Assembly (NCBI GenBank): GCA_014382365.1
Contig: JACNJW010000053.1
Location: 159,146-223,145 of the forward strand
Source of the DNA: SAR324 cluster bacterium
GTDB taxonomy: Bacteria > SAR324 > NAC60-12
Reading direction: 5' to 3'
Length of the DNA: 64,000 nucleotides
Shown here: in pieces, positions 16,992 to 25,503 of the stretch
Layout: each line of letters opens with the position of its first letter
How positions within the stretch are numbered: position 1 is the stretch's first letter
Position numbers and translations under genes: made by a program
The notes under the pieces: generated by a model
Databases searched by the model: none
Told to the model about the DNA's origin: nothing
What the model saw: only the letters and a program-made list of their open reading frames with translations

Positions 16992-17008
16992 ATACCTTAT
17001 AGGGGTAT
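16992..17008. promoter_or_regulatory. Candidate CsoR-type operator
   Basis: The 17-base sequence ATACCTTATAGGGGTAT is an inverted repeat (ATACC...GGTAT) with G/C-tracts flanking an A/T centre, the layout of CsoR-family operators. It lies 72 bases upstream of the csoR-like start and 66 bases upstream of the divergent glycosyltransferase start, so it could regulate either. A TATAAT at 17056-17061 may be a -10 box for the glycosyltransferase. Confidence 0.6.
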
Positions 17009-17074
17009 TGAAAAATAAGCAAGCAAAATCCGGGATTCAGTTTGGATCCTTTGGCTATAATATCATGATTAATC

Positions 17075-17896
17075 ATGCCGCAAGTTACTGTCATACTACC
17101 CTGTTGGAATCGAGCTGCTTGGCTGGAAAAATCTATTGATTCAGTTTTAGCACAGACTTTTAGTGATTATGAACTGATCGTAGTGGATGATGCTTCCACA
17201 GATTCAACTGCAGAAATCCTCGATCGTTATTCTGGAAAAATCAGCAGAATAGTTTTTGCAGAAAACAGAGGCGTCAGTGCAGCCCGTAATGCAGGAATCA
17301 CAAAAAGCGACTGCGGGTGGGTAGCCTTCCTTGATTCAGATGATCTTTGGCATCCACAGAAATTACAGAAACAAATTGAACAGACTAAAGCTCGTTCCGA
17401 ATACCCACTGCATTTTACCGATGAAATTTGGATCAGGAATGGAATTCGCGTTAATCCAAAAAAGAAACATCAAAAAAAAGAGGGTTGGATTTTTCAACCA
17501 AGTCTGGCACTGTGTTTGATGGCACCGTCAACTGTGCTTCTGCGTCGTGAACTGCTGGAAGTTCATGGTCTGTTTGATGAACAACTGCCGGTTTGTGAGG
17601 ATTATGATCTCTGGCTTCGGCTCTGTGCACAGCATCCGGTTGCACTGCTGAATGAAAAACTGCTGACCCGTCACGGTGGTCATGCAGATCAACTGTCACG
17701 AAGTGAGTGGGGAATTGACCGCTACCGTGTTCAGTCCTTACAGAAAATATTGAAAACTGAAAAGCTGCGTCCGGATGACCGCAGCGCAGCAATCCGGATG
17801 TTACATAAAAAATGTGAAATCCTGAGCCAGGGTTTCCGCAAACGCGGTAATTTAAAAGAGGTCGAAAAATATGAAAACATTATTGCTCAAAACTGA
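17075..17896 (+). CDS. Family 2 glycosyltransferase
   Basis: The 273-residue protein has a GT-A fold. Its N terminus VTVILPCWNRAAWLEKSIDSVLAQ gives the nucleotide-sugar-binding start, VVDDAS and FLDSDD (about residue 90) are the metal-binding aspartate motifs, and CEDYDLWLRL is the usual acceptor-side motif of GT2 enzymes. No membrane segment is seen, so it is cytoplasmic. It probably adds a sugar to a lipid-linked or surface glycan; donor and acceptor are unknown. It stands alone behind a possible -10 box and beside the csoR-like gene. Confidence 0.87.
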   Translation: MPQVTVILPCWNRAAWLEKSIDSVLAQTFSDYELIVVDDASTDSTAEILDRYSGKISRIVFAENRGVSAARNAGITKSDCGWVAFLDSDDLWHPQKLQKQIEQTKARSEYPLHFTDEIWIRNGIRVNPKKKHQKKEGWIFQPSLALCLMAPSTVLLRRELLEVHGLFDEQLPVCEDYDLWLRLCAQHPVALLNEKLLTRHGGHADQLSRSEWGIDRYRVQSLQKILKTEKLRPDDRSAAIRMLHKKCEILSQGFRKRGNLKEVEKYENIIAQN

Positions 17897-18060
17897 TGCA
17901 AATGTTTTGTCTTCAAAGCTTGTAATCCCAAACGGATCTGAGGGATCTATTTCTTTACTTTTTATCATAATTAAGATTTCTCGCTTTGCTCGAAATGACT
18001 AGGTGGGTACTTCATATTTTTGTGAAACTTTAATAATTTAATTTACTGAATGAGAACAAC

Positions 18061-18555
18061 ATGACAGAAAACAAAATTGAATTTGAAATAAGGCAGGCCG
18101 AAGTTGAGGATGTGCCTGAAATATTAGCACTGATTAAAGCTCTTGCTGAATACGAACATCTTTCTGATGAAGTGGTTGCAACCGAAGAGTTGCTGGAGAT
18201 AACGCTCTTTGGCGTAAATTCTCCGGCAGAGGTGCAGATTGCATATGATAAAGAACAGGTTCTCGGTTTTTCATTATATTTTCGCACCTTTTCCACTTTT
18301 CTGGGACGTCCGGGAATTTATCTTGAAGATCTTTATGTGCGGGAGAGTGCCCGGGGCAAAGGTGTTGGAGAAGCTTTGTTGCAGGTAACAGCAAAGCGGA
18401 CCCGTGAAATTGGCGGAGGTCGCTTAGAATGGTCTGTTCTTAGTTGGAATGAACCTGCAATAAAATTTTATCAGAAAATGGGTGCCGCACCTTTAGACGA
18501 GTGGACAATGTTTCGGGTGACGGGGAAAGAATTAAATGAACTGGCAGGCGAGTGA
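18061..18555 (+). CDS. GNAT N-acetyltransferase (spermidine/diamine-acetyltransferase-like)
   Basis: The 164-residue protein has the GNAT fold: beta strands around FSLYFRTFSTFLGRPGIYLEDLYV, the acetyl-CoA pyrophosphate loop ESARGKGVGEALL (motif A), and EWSVLSWNEPAIKFYQKMGA (motif B). These segments closely follow the SSAT/diamine acetyltransferase subgroup, which acetylates polyamines or thialysine-type amines. ATG 18061 is the first of the frame. The gene is convergent with nusB, with 70 bases between the stops. Confidence 0.85.
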   Translation: MTENKIEFEIRQAEVEDVPEILALIKALAEYEHLSDEVVATEELLEITLFGVNSPAEVQIAYDKEQVLGFSLYFRTFSTFLGRPGIYLEDLYVRESARGKGVGEALLQVTAKRTREIGGGRLEWSVLSWNEPAIKFYQKMGAAPLDEWTMFRVTGKELNELAGE

Positions 18556-18625
18556 TTCAGTTGCCGTATATTTTTTCAATATGCCAGGCAAAGTACATAA
18601 ACTGAACACGTTAGCGTCTACTGTT

Positions 18626-19264
18626 TTAAGTTCGTTTTTTGCTTTTTCTGTAAGGATTCTCTTTAACTGCTGCTACTATTTCTGCAGTTTCTTCTGGTTT
18701 TTCTTTTTCCGGCTTTTTTGTTTTTCTGTAGGGATTTTCCTTAACAGGTTTTTCTGTTTCTACAGTTACTGCTGTATCTTCCTCTTCGGCTATAGCAGAA
18801 GTCTTCTCAGGAATTATCTCAACAGCAGGCTCTTCTTTGACTGCAATTGCTTTTGTTTTTCTCTCTAGAGTGATTTGGTCATAAACTCTTTGCAAAACAC
18901 TGTTTGTCAGACCATGTGATGTGTCATCTACAAAGTCTTTACAGAGTTCAACTGCTTCATTAATCACTACACTGTGAGAGAGTTCAGGATAGTGATAAAG
19001 TTCAAAAACCGCCAGCCGCAGGATATTACGTACTGTAATTGAAAGACGGCTGAGTTTCCAGTGTTCAAGGTTTAGGCGCAAATAGCGGTCAAGGTGCTTA
19101 CGGTGCTGCAGTGTGCCTGCAGTCAGTTCACGTGCAAATGTTTTTATTTCAGGGCTTGTTTCAAGTTGATCTAGAAAACGATCGACATGTATCATGGCCT
19201 TACTTTTCAGCATTTCTGCCTGATATAGTGCCTGCAGTGTGTATGCTCGAGCTTGGTGGCGCAT
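18626..19264 (-). CDS. nusB: Transcription antitermination factor NusB with long charged C-terminal tail
   Basis: Residues 1-140 are a normal NusB: ARAYTLQALYQAEM at the start and ELYHYPELSHSVVINEAVELCKDF in the RNA/NusE-binding half. NusB with S10 binds boxA RNA and supports rRNA antitermination. Beyond residue 140 there is a tail of about 70 residues rich in Glu, Lys, Thr and Ala that contains two copies of KENPYRKxKK (one at the very end). This extension is absent from typical NusB (about 140 residues) and is probably disordered and nucleic-acid-binding. It is the last gene of the def-DUF192-REC-lpxC run on this strand, 190 bases after lpxC. Confidence 0.92.
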   Translation of the reverse strand: MRHQARAYTLQALYQAEMLKSKAMIHVDRFLDQLETSPEIKTFARELTAGTLQHRKHLDRYLRLNLEHWKLSRLSITVRNILRLAVFELYHYPELSHSVVINEAVELCKDFVDDTSHGLTNSVLQRVYDQITLERKTKAIAVKEEPAVEIIPEKTSAIAEEEDTAVTVETEKPVKENPYRKTKKPEKEKPEETAEIVAAVKENPYRKSKKRT

Positions 19265-19300
19265 TTTATAATATTTTATTATTAGTAGCTTCGTAAATAG

Positions 19301-19330
19301 TTGTCATTCCCGCTTTCGCGGGAATGACAA
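19301..19330. repeat. Perfect palindromic repeat (ATTCCC-N8-GGGAAT family)
   Basis: The 13-base arms TTGTCATTCCCGC (19301-19313) and GCGGGAATGACAA (19318-19330) pair perfectly around TTTC. It lies between the REC-lpxC stop and the nusB start on the transcribed strand and could form a stem-loop in that mRNA; no T-run follows. The same family occurs in many other gaps of this window. Confidence 0.8.
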
Positions 19331-19454
19331 ACATTGGTGTTATCATGATTTTTTACAGGACCATCATTATTAGTAGATGTAGTTTTCATATCGGAAATTC
19401 TCATTTTCGATTTAACAGTAGCGATAATTCTTACTGAGCTGCTTGCGAAAAATC

Positions 19455-20783
19455 TCAGGTTGTCAGTGCAACATGTAACTTTTGTACCAGTGCCTGATTA
19501 TAACCGTGAGATGTCATGTTGGCCACAACTCTGCCACGCAGAGGATAACCCAGCAGAAAGAGATCTCCAATCAGGTCCAGTATTTTGTGGCGCACAAATT
19601 CATCCGGATAACGTAAGTCAGTATTGATCACTTTTCCGTCATGCATGATAATATGTGAATCGAGATAACCACTGCCGACAGTTCCGCTTTTTTGGGCCAT
19701 GTCAATATTCTCGAAGGTGTTGAAAGATCTTGCCGGCGCAATATCAACATCAAACGAGTCTTTTTCTGCATTGAAGGTTAGTTTCTGTTCTCCAATTGGT
19801 GCATCATAATCAACCCGCATTTTAACCTCAAAACCGTCAAACGGTTCCACATAAAGATGTTTTTCATCCAATTTTTTGCGTCCAACCTGAATTGGTTCCA
19901 AAACAACAGCATCTTTTGCAGCGACATCCTGATCCAGTATTCCTGCGTCATTAATAAGTTTGCTGAAATCATTTGCAGAACCATCTATGTTTGGGATTTC
20001 TTCATCGACTTTAGCCAGGACGTTTGTGATGCCGGCCATATGCAGTGAGGCCATCAAATGCTCAACTGTACGTACCCGCCGACTTTCACGTGCCAACACA
20101 GTTGAGTTTGCACTGAATGATTGTTTTGCTACAGATTGTGAAAAATTTTCGATATTAGTAATGTGTGCAGGTACTGAGGTATCATCCAAAGTTTGAAAGA
20201 CGATTCCAGAATTTGCTTCAAGCGGACTTAAAATCACACCTGTATTTCTTCCGGTCAGCAGGCCTTTGCCGTTCAAAACAACATTACTTTTCAAGGTTCG
20301 TTGCGGACGGTTTGAGTCTTCCAATTTTAGTGCACCGGAAGGAATGATGGGATTAATAATTTTTGCCACCTCCATCTGTGTATCAGAAGCAAGGTCCTTG
20401 ATTTTTTCTGGAGGTTTGTTTGAAAGTACAACTGCAATTTTGTCCAGTAAAATTTCCAGCCGCAGCGGCTTTTCCATAAAGTCAACTGCACCAAGTTTTA
20501 TTGCATTTACTGCAGCATCAATACCTGCATGTCCGCTCATCATGATTACCGGTAGTTCCGGATGAGTTTCTCTCAGTTGACTGAGAATCGCCATCCCGTC
20601 AGTTCCCGGCAGCCAGATATCCAGCAGTACCAGCGCAGGAATCTGCTGTTCCAGTTCTGCACAAAATTCTTCAGAATTTTGACAGGAAACCACCGGATAT
20701 CCTTCATCTCCAAGTACCCTTTCCAGGGTTTCCCGAATTGCCGGTTCATCATCCACAACGCAAATAATTTGTGAGTTGGTCAT
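19455..20783 (-). CDS. lpxC: Response-regulator receiver domain fused to LpxC (UDP-3-O-acyl-GlcNAc deacetylase)
   Basis: Residues 1-120 form a CheY-like receiver with the acidic pair Asp11/Asp12, phosphoacceptor Asp55 (LVLLDIWLPGTDG), Ser in MMSGH, and conserved Lys in EKPL. After a linker of about 40 residues, residues 163-442 are a full LpxC. It has TVEHLMAS (zinc His and catalytic Glu), FVRHKILDLIGDL (zinc His and Asp) and MTSHGYNQAL (catalytic His). LpxC makes the committed, tightly controlled step of lipid A synthesis. The frame is continuous, so the two modules are one protein of 442 residues against about 300 for ordinary LpxC. All receiver residues needed for phosphorylation are present, which suggests activity or stability is tuned by a histidine kinase. 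The DUF192 stop lies 39 bases upstream. Confidence 0.93.
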   Translation of the reverse strand: MTNSQIICVVDDEPAIRETLERVLGDEGYPVVSCQNSEEFCAELEQQIPALVLLDIWLPGTDGMAILSQLRETHPELPVIMMSGHAGIDAAVNAIKLGAVDFMEKPLRLEILLDKIAVVLSNKPPEKIKDLASDTQMEVAKIINPIIPSGALKLEDSNRPQRTLKSNVVLNGKGLLTGRNTGVILSPLEANSGIVFQTLDDTSVPAHITNIENFSQSVAKQSFSANSTVLARESRRVRTVEHLMASLHMAGITNVLAKVDEEIPNIDGSANDFSKLINDAGILDQDVAAKDAVVLEPIQVGRKKLDEKHLYVEPFDGFEVKMRVDYDAPIGEQKLTFNAEKDSFDVDIAPARSFNTFENIDMAQKSGTVGSGYLDSHIIMHDGKVINTDLRYPDEFVRHKILDLIGDLFLLGYPLRGRVVANMTSHGYNQALVQKLHVALTT

Positions 20784-20822
20784 TTTTTGATTCCGTTGTT
20801 GGTTTAAGACTGTTTTTTTAAA

Positions 20823-21290
20823 TTAAAATTTATACTTCAAGCGCTGTCCGAGTTGAAGCTTGAGTTCAGCTGCACGTCCTGCATTTAACTCCAGTACAAA
20901 ATTTGCCGGCACTGAAGGTTTCAGAATCGGCGGCTTTTCTCCAGGAGCCACAGGTTGAACGTTTTGGAGAATGTGAATTATTTTGTAATCGTCCAGCCAG
21001 ATAATGTCCAGTGGAAACTGCATGTCCTTCATCCAAAAACTTTGCAGTTTTTTGTTCTCAAAAATAAACAACATCCCCCAGCCTTTTTTGAGGCCTTGCC
21101 GTTTTCCAAGTCCAAGACTTCGTTTTTCAACTGTGTCAGCAACTTCAACACTAATCTCTTTGTCGGCAGCTGTGATGACAACTGCATGTGCATAATTCTC
21201 AGTCTCTGCAAATGCAGGGCTGGTGCCCAAGAAAAGAATGCAGCCGAAAATAGTAAAAATTATGTAACTAAAATGTCTGGGCCAAATCAT
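20823..21290 (-). CDS. DUF192 family exported protein
   Basis: The 155-residue product has a signal peptide (residues 1-28, ending AFA) and then one DUF192 domain, recognisable from RSLGLGKRQGL, GMLFIFE, FWMKDMQFPLDIIWLD and PVAPGEKP. The domain is a small beta barrel whose biochemical role is not known. Its ATG overlaps the stop of def by 4 bases (ATGA), indicating coupled translation, and REC-lpxC follows after 39 bases. Confidence 0.88.
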   Translation of the reverse strand: MIWPRHFSYIIFTIFGCILFLGTSPAFAETENYAHAVVITAADKEISVEVADTVEKRSLGLGKRQGLKKGWGMLFIFENKKLQSFWMKDMQFPLDIIWLDDYKIIHILQNVQPVAPGEKPPILKPSVPANFVLELNAGRAAELKLQLGQRLKYKF

Positions 21291-21805
21291 GCGTCATCAT
21301 TTGCGAGCTTTTTAAGTCGTTTCTTTACCATTTTTTGCTTTAGCAAAGGTAAACGGTCTATGAACAGGATACCATTCAAATGATCAATCTCATGCTGCAG
21401 ACAGATGGACATCATGTCATTTGCTTCAATAGTTTTTGCTGCACCGGAAAGGTCCTGATATGCAACAGTAATGTATTCGGCACGTTCCACCTCACCTCTA
21501 AAATCAACCACACTCAAACAGCCTTCTTCAGAGACGGTTCTTCCGGAACTGCTGACAATTTCAGGATTAATGAAGACATGTGGTTCACGCAGGCTCTTGT
21601 CTTCCTCTCCGCTTTTCAAATCAACTACAATGATTTGTTTGAGGATGCCTGCTTGAATTGCTGCCAGACCAATGCCGCTGGAAACGTACATTGTTTCCAG
21701 CATGGATTGTGTGGTGTTTTCCAGTTCCTGATCAAAAGTTGTAACGGGTTCTGTCTTTTGCTGCAAAACTGGTGCAGGAAAAGTAAAAATTTCTAAAAGT
21801 GCCAT
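21287..21805 (-). CDS. def: Peptide deformylase
   Basis: The 172-residue enzyme carries the three deformylase motifs: GIGLAAIQ (44-51), EEGCLS with metal-ligand Cys96, and HEIDH (138-142) supplying two histidines and the catalytic glutamate. It removes the N-formyl group from new proteins using Fe(II). Length is normal. It is the first gene of the minus-strand run def, DUF192, REC-lpxC, nusB. No fmt gene, its common partner, is adjacent. Confidence 0.96.
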   Translation of the reverse strand: MALLEIFTFPAPVLQQKTEPVTTFDQELENTTQSMLETMYVSSGIGLAAIQAGILKQIIVVDLKSGEEDKSLREPHVFINPEIVSSSGRTVSEEGCLSVVDFRGEVERAEYITVAYQDLSGAAKTIEANDMMSICLQHEIDHLNGILFIDRLPLLKQKMVKKRLKKLANDDA

Positions 21806-22008
21806 TGCTGTTATAAACTGAAATCCTGTTGATAGTTTTCTGCTAGCTAAAATTCTAACTCATTTTAAACAAACTCATTCTCAAACACAAACTGTGAAGC
21901 ATAAAAAATGACATAGGGTTTGCTTTGACTTGAGAAGCAAGTTCAGTCTGCGCTAAAATTTGTGACATTCAAAATCAAGTAATTAATGTCAATTATAGTG
22001 GATCACAG

Positions 22009-22956
22009 ATGAAAACAGGATTTTATACGAATCCAATTTACCTTGAACATGATACAGGTTTGCATCCCGAAAATGCAGATCGACTGAGGGCAATTCAAGC
22101 TAAACTGGAGTCAGAAGGACTGCTGGAAAAACTCAAGTTGGAGTCTGGACGTCCGGCAACAACCGGAGAAATTGCAATGCTGCATACAGAAAAACTGATT
22201 TCTGCAGTTGAGGCTGCATCTGCAAGCGGAGCCGCTCAACTTCACACTCCGGATTGTATTATCTCAGCTCAAACTTATAAGGCAGCTTTGTTTGCAGTTG
22301 GTTCTGTGCTGGATGCTGCACTTGAAGTGGCGGAGCGCAGGTTGGATAATGCATTCTGTGCAGTCCGTCCACCTGGTCACCATGCAGAATATGATACTGC
22401 TATGGGATTTTGTTTTTTCAATAATATTGCTTTGGCAGCAGAATATTTAAGCAGAGAATTGGGATTTAAGCGGGTGCTGGTTTTTGATTTTGATGTACAT
22501 CATGGAAATGGAACACAGCATTTTTTTGAGCAGCGTGATGATATCTACTTTGTGAGTCTGCATCAGGATCCCCGCAGCTGTTATCCGGGCACTGGTTTTG
22601 CTGATGAACGCGGAAGTGGTGCTGGTGCAGGATATACGCTGAATGTTCCTGTTTCTGCAGGAATGGAGGATGCGGAATATTTGCAGATATTTTATGCTCA
22701 GGTTTTGCCGAAGCTGGAGGAATATAAGCCTGATTTTATTCTGGTATCTGCCGGCTTTGATGCACACCGTGCTGATCCTCTGGCTGCATTAAATCTGACA
22801 GAACGAACTTTTAATGAATTGATTCGAGTCCTGAAAAAACTGGCTGCTTCTACTGCAGGAGGGAGGATCATGAGCTTGCTGGAAGGCGGTTATGACCTCA
22901 AGGCTCTCTCGACAAGTGTATATGAACATCTGCTTGTTTTAGAATCTGAAGACTGA
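22009..22956 (+). CDS. Histone deacetylase-family (AcuC/class II-like) amidohydrolase
   Basis: The 315-residue protein has the arginase/deacetylase fold signatures: His124-His125 in PPGHHAEYDTAMGFCFFNN, Asp162 and His164 in FDFDVHHGNGT, and Asp251 in AGFDAHRADPL, together the zinc site, and a C-terminal LLEGGYDL. Bacterial members remove acetyl groups from polyamines, acetyl-lysine proteins or related amides; the natural substrate is unclear. A GNAT similar to polyamine acetyltransferases is 3.5 kb away but not in an operon with it. ATG 22009 is the first of the frame. Confidence 0.9.
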   Translation: MKTGFYTNPIYLEHDTGLHPENADRLRAIQAKLESEGLLEKLKLESGRPATTGEIAMLHTEKLISAVEAASASGAAQLHTPDCIISAQTYKAALFAVGSVLDAALEVAERRLDNAFCAVRPPGHHAEYDTAMGFCFFNNIALAAEYLSRELGFKRVLVFDFDVHHGNGTQHFFEQRDDIYFVSLHQDPRSCYPGTGFADERGSGAGAGYTLNVPVSAGMEDAEYLQIFYAQVLPKLEEYKPDFILVSAGFDAHRADPLAALNLTERTFNELIRVLKKLAASTAGGRIMSLLEGGYDLKALSTSVYEHLLVLESED

Positions 22957-22985
22957 ATGACTCTCAAGCTGAATAAATGCCAACC

Positions 22986-23975
22986 TCAATCCAGCATTTC
23001 CTGCTGATTTTTTGGGATTTTATATTTACTACTGTAAAGAAAATATGGAATTCCGCCCAGGAGGAAGACTCCGAGCTGAACAATAATGAATAAATTAAAA
23101 ATGTCTGCACCTCCTGAGAATCCTGCAAGTTGGTAAAGTGATTCAAAAGCCGCATGTCCAATTCCGATTCCACCGGGTGCAATAGGAATGGCAACGGTTA
23201 TTAAACCAATCGGCATCAGGAAAAACTGGGTTGCCAGTTCCATCTCCTTAATGCCCATCAATTGTGTCACCTGAAAAAAAATCAGGGCAATCAAAGTGTG
23301 GATGCCGATTGCCAGCAGTAATGTTGAGATTAAAGTGATTTTTTGATGCTGAAAAATTTTAAATGCAGAATAAACTTTGATACTGAATTTGCTGGCAGGC
23401 AGACGTTGAAAAAGTCGCAGAAAAGGGTCGTGTCCTTGCTTGAAGGGATAGAGTGCAATTAGATAAAATAAGACTGTTCCACCAAAAAGTGCAGTGATCA
23501 TCCAGGCCAGAGAGTGCAGTTGTTCCTGTGCCAGGATTAGTTCAAGATTAAAAAGCAGTGCAAAAAAAGCCATCACGATTAATCCAAATAAGCCGACAAA
23601 CCTGTCAATCAGCAAGGTCATAAAGGCCCTCGTGCGTCCTTCTTCCTCTTGTGCCTTGATTACGTAATAACCTTTGACGACATCTCCAGTCACTGCACCC
23701 GGCAAAGTTGTATTGAAAAAATTGCCAATCCAGGTCAAGACAAAAGCCTGTTTAGGTTCAAGTGGAACACCAATCGCTTTTAATAACAACCACCAGCGGA
23801 ATGTTGCCATTGGTACAACAGCAAAAATCAATACTCCAACCATCAAGCCAAGTATTTCAGGAGCCTCCTGGAAGAGCATCAGTTTCTCAAAATTGAGTCT
23901 TCCACTGCGGATAAGATAAATCAAAATGGTTCCAACAATTCCCATTTTGAGCAGAATCAGCAGTAGTTTTTTCAT
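22986..23975 (-). CDS. UPF0104/LPG-synthase-TM-type membrane protein (flippase-like)
   Basis: The 329-residue protein has about eight membrane helices and the family segment ITAIPIAPGGIGIGHAAFE in the variant form TVAIPIAPGGIGIGHAAF. It also has LPGAVTGDVVKGYYV early on, as in the lysylphosphatidylglycerol-synthase transmembrane domain family. The catalytic LPG synthase C-terminal domain is absent, so it is a stand-alone membrane module, often suggested to move lipids. ATG 23975 (MKKLLLIL) is used; the frame extends 51 codons upstream but that region belongs to the prepilin-peptidase gene. The gap to that gene is 8 bases, so they are co-transcribed. Confidence 0.8.
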   Translation of the reverse strand: MKKLLLILLKMGIVGTILIYLIRSGRLNFEKLMLFQEAPEILGLMVGVLIFAVVPMATFRWWLLLKAIGVPLEPKQAFVLTWIGNFFNTTLPGAVTGDVVKGYYVIKAQEEEGRTRAFMTLLIDRFVGLFGLIVMAFFALLFNLELILAQEQLHSLAWMITALFGGTVLFYLIALYPFKQGHDPFLRLFQRLPASKFSIKVYSAFKIFQHQKITLISTLLLAIGIHTLIALIFFQVTQLMGIKEMELATQFFLMPIGLITVAIPIAPGGIGIGHAAFESLYQLAGFSGGADIFNLFIIVQLGVFLLGGIPYFLYSSKYKIPKNQQEMLD

Positions 23976-23983
23976 TAAAAAAT

Positions 23984-24502
23984 TTAAGAAAAATAAATGA
24001 TAAAATTCAGGGTTAGCAAAACAGCAGCTGCAAAAAGCAGTGATTTTTGCAATTGTCGACAAGGCCAACAGTATCCCAGAATCCACAAAAATGAAAAGTT
24101 TATACTGAAAAGAAAAGCAGTAATCCAACCAGTAAAAAACCAGCCCAGCCCGGCATACCAGAGGCCGTGAAGGAATTCTGTCCAGAATAATCTTGAATCC
24201 AGTTTAGTGCTGCAGTTTCTGCAGCAGGCTCTGTTCAGCAGGAATGAAAACAGGGGGATGTTTTCGAACCAGTGGATTTGAGATCCACAGGAAAAACAAA
24301 AAGAACGTGCCGGACTGAAGATACTTAGTGTCCTGTTGAGGAGGTGTTCTTTCAGTAAAGGTGCTGCCTGATTATCATTCAGCAGGCACTGTCGTTTTTC
24401 ATCATCTGCAAACTGCAGCGGCAGACGATCAAGGCAGACATTTACGAAACTGCCGATTGTCACACCAAATATGATCCATATTACTGTTTCAAACAACTGC
24501 AC
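23984..24502 (-). CDS. Prepilin peptidase-like protein lacking the A24 catalytic domain
   Basis: The 172-residue product matches the N-terminal half of type IV prepilin peptidases (PilD). It has a first helix with GSFVNVCLDRLP, then a cytoplasmic loop with two CxxC pairs (CFSCGSQIHWFENIPLFSFL and CCRNC), the zinc-binding part tied to the N-methyltransferase activity, and three more helices. The peptidase domain with its two catalytic aspartates (GxGD) is missing: after RQLQKSLLFAAAVL the protein ends. Family members are usually about 260-290 residues. The start is GTG with GGAG 8 bases upstream. It could be a truncated gene or a split N-terminal component. Confidence 0.75.
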   Translation of the reverse strand: MQLFETVIWIIFGVTIGSFVNVCLDRLPLQFADDEKRQCLLNDNQAAPLLKEHLLNRTLSIFSPARSFCFSCGSQIHWFENIPLFSFLLNRACCRNCSTKLDSRLFWTEFLHGLWYAGLGWFFTGWITAFLFSINFSFLWILGYCWPCRQLQKSLLFAAAVLLTLNFIIYFS

Positions 24503-24543
24503 TCATGCTCCATCAGGTTCAATTACCTGAATTGTTAAATTCA

Positions 24544-25419
24544 TTAAAACTGCTGATGAACACGTAAAAAACTCGCAAATCGCGGCAGGCCATTCTTTGA
24601 CCTTCCTGTATATTTATAGGTAATGACAGTACCAACCGCAGGCGGATTTTTTCGTTCCTGATTACTGAAACCGGTACCAATCCGGAACTTGCGTCCATTT
24701 TCATCGGCAACCAGCAATGAACCCATCATGCCACTGAATTTTCCTTTACCCGGCAGGATTTCGATTACAGTTGCTTCTGCATCCTGCCATGGTTTTAGTT
24801 TGAGCAGATCATCACTTCTACCACTGTGATAAAGCGAATCTGCACGGTGCAGCATTAAACCTTCACCGCCTTTTTGTACAATCTCATCCAGCATCTTCAG
24901 CAGTGCATCCTCTGAGTTGAGGCGAATTTGCGGAATTGCCTGCAGCCAGGGGATCTTTGCAGACTGGGTCAGTTCCACCATTTTATGCACTCTTGTTGTG
25001 AAAGTACCAGGAGATTCAGGAAGCTCAAATAACATATACCGGACCTGTCTCCACTCGCTCTCAACAGGATTTTTTTTACGCACAATTCCGGAGAGCAGGT
25101 CAAACGTATTGCGTCCCAGCCAGAGTTCTCCATCCATTGACTGCTTTGGAAAATTTTTACTGAACCACTCAGGTACGTGAATCAGTTTTCCGCTGCGGAA
25201 ATTAAGGGTTTTACCATTCCAGATTGCCCGCACACCATCCAGTTTTTCACTGATCCACCATTGTGAAATATCTTCCTGCTGATAAACTCTGGCCAGTAAT
25301 GGATCAAGTGTGCCTGCTTTTTGCTCCACTGCATCTGCAGCAGGCGGGATTGTGCTGAGAAAAAACGTAAGAAAAACAAGGCTGGAAAATATTTTTTGGA
25401 TGAATGTTTGATTCAACAT
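24544..25419 (-). CDS. Exported ATP-dependent DNA ligase (LigE-type)
   Basis: Residues 1-30 form a signal peptide. The mature protein is a minimal ATP-dependent ligase: motif I SEKLDGVRA with nucleophile Lys59, MDGELW, FELPE, GGEGLMLHR (motif IV) and LLKLKPWQDAEATV (motif V), then a small OB-fold domain. Total length (291) fits the periplasmic LigE group, which lacks extra DNA-binding domains. Such enzymes are proposed to repair incoming or extracellular DNA. The prepilin-peptidase-like gene starts 41 bases downstream, and a comM gene lies elsewhere in the window. Confidence 0.9.
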   Translation of the reverse strand: MLNQTFIQKIFSSLVFLTFFLSTIPPAADAVEQKAGTLDPLLARVYQQEDISQWWISEKLDGVRAIWNGKTLNFRSGKLIHVPEWFSKNFPKQSMDGELWLGRNTFDLLSGIVRKKNPVESEWRQVRYMLFELPESPGTFTTRVHKMVELTQSAKIPWLQAIPQIRLNSEDALLKMLDEIVQKGGEGLMLHRADSLYHSGRSDDLLKLKPWQDAEATVIEILPGKGKFSGMMGSLLVADENGRKFRIGTGFSNQERKNPPAVGTVITYKYTGRSKNGLPRFASFLRVHQQF

Positions 25420-25503
25420 TGCAGATTACGGAAAGGGTTTACTTTAGTTAAAAGGCCTCCTCGTTTCCAGTTTAAATAATATCAGTGCAGCAGTTTAAAG
25501 ATA

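Noticed and set aside
23976..24128. N-terminal extension of the UPF0104 membrane protein
   Set aside because: The extra 51 codons overlap the prepilin-peptidase-like gene in another frame; the internal ATG followed by a typical first helix is the better start.
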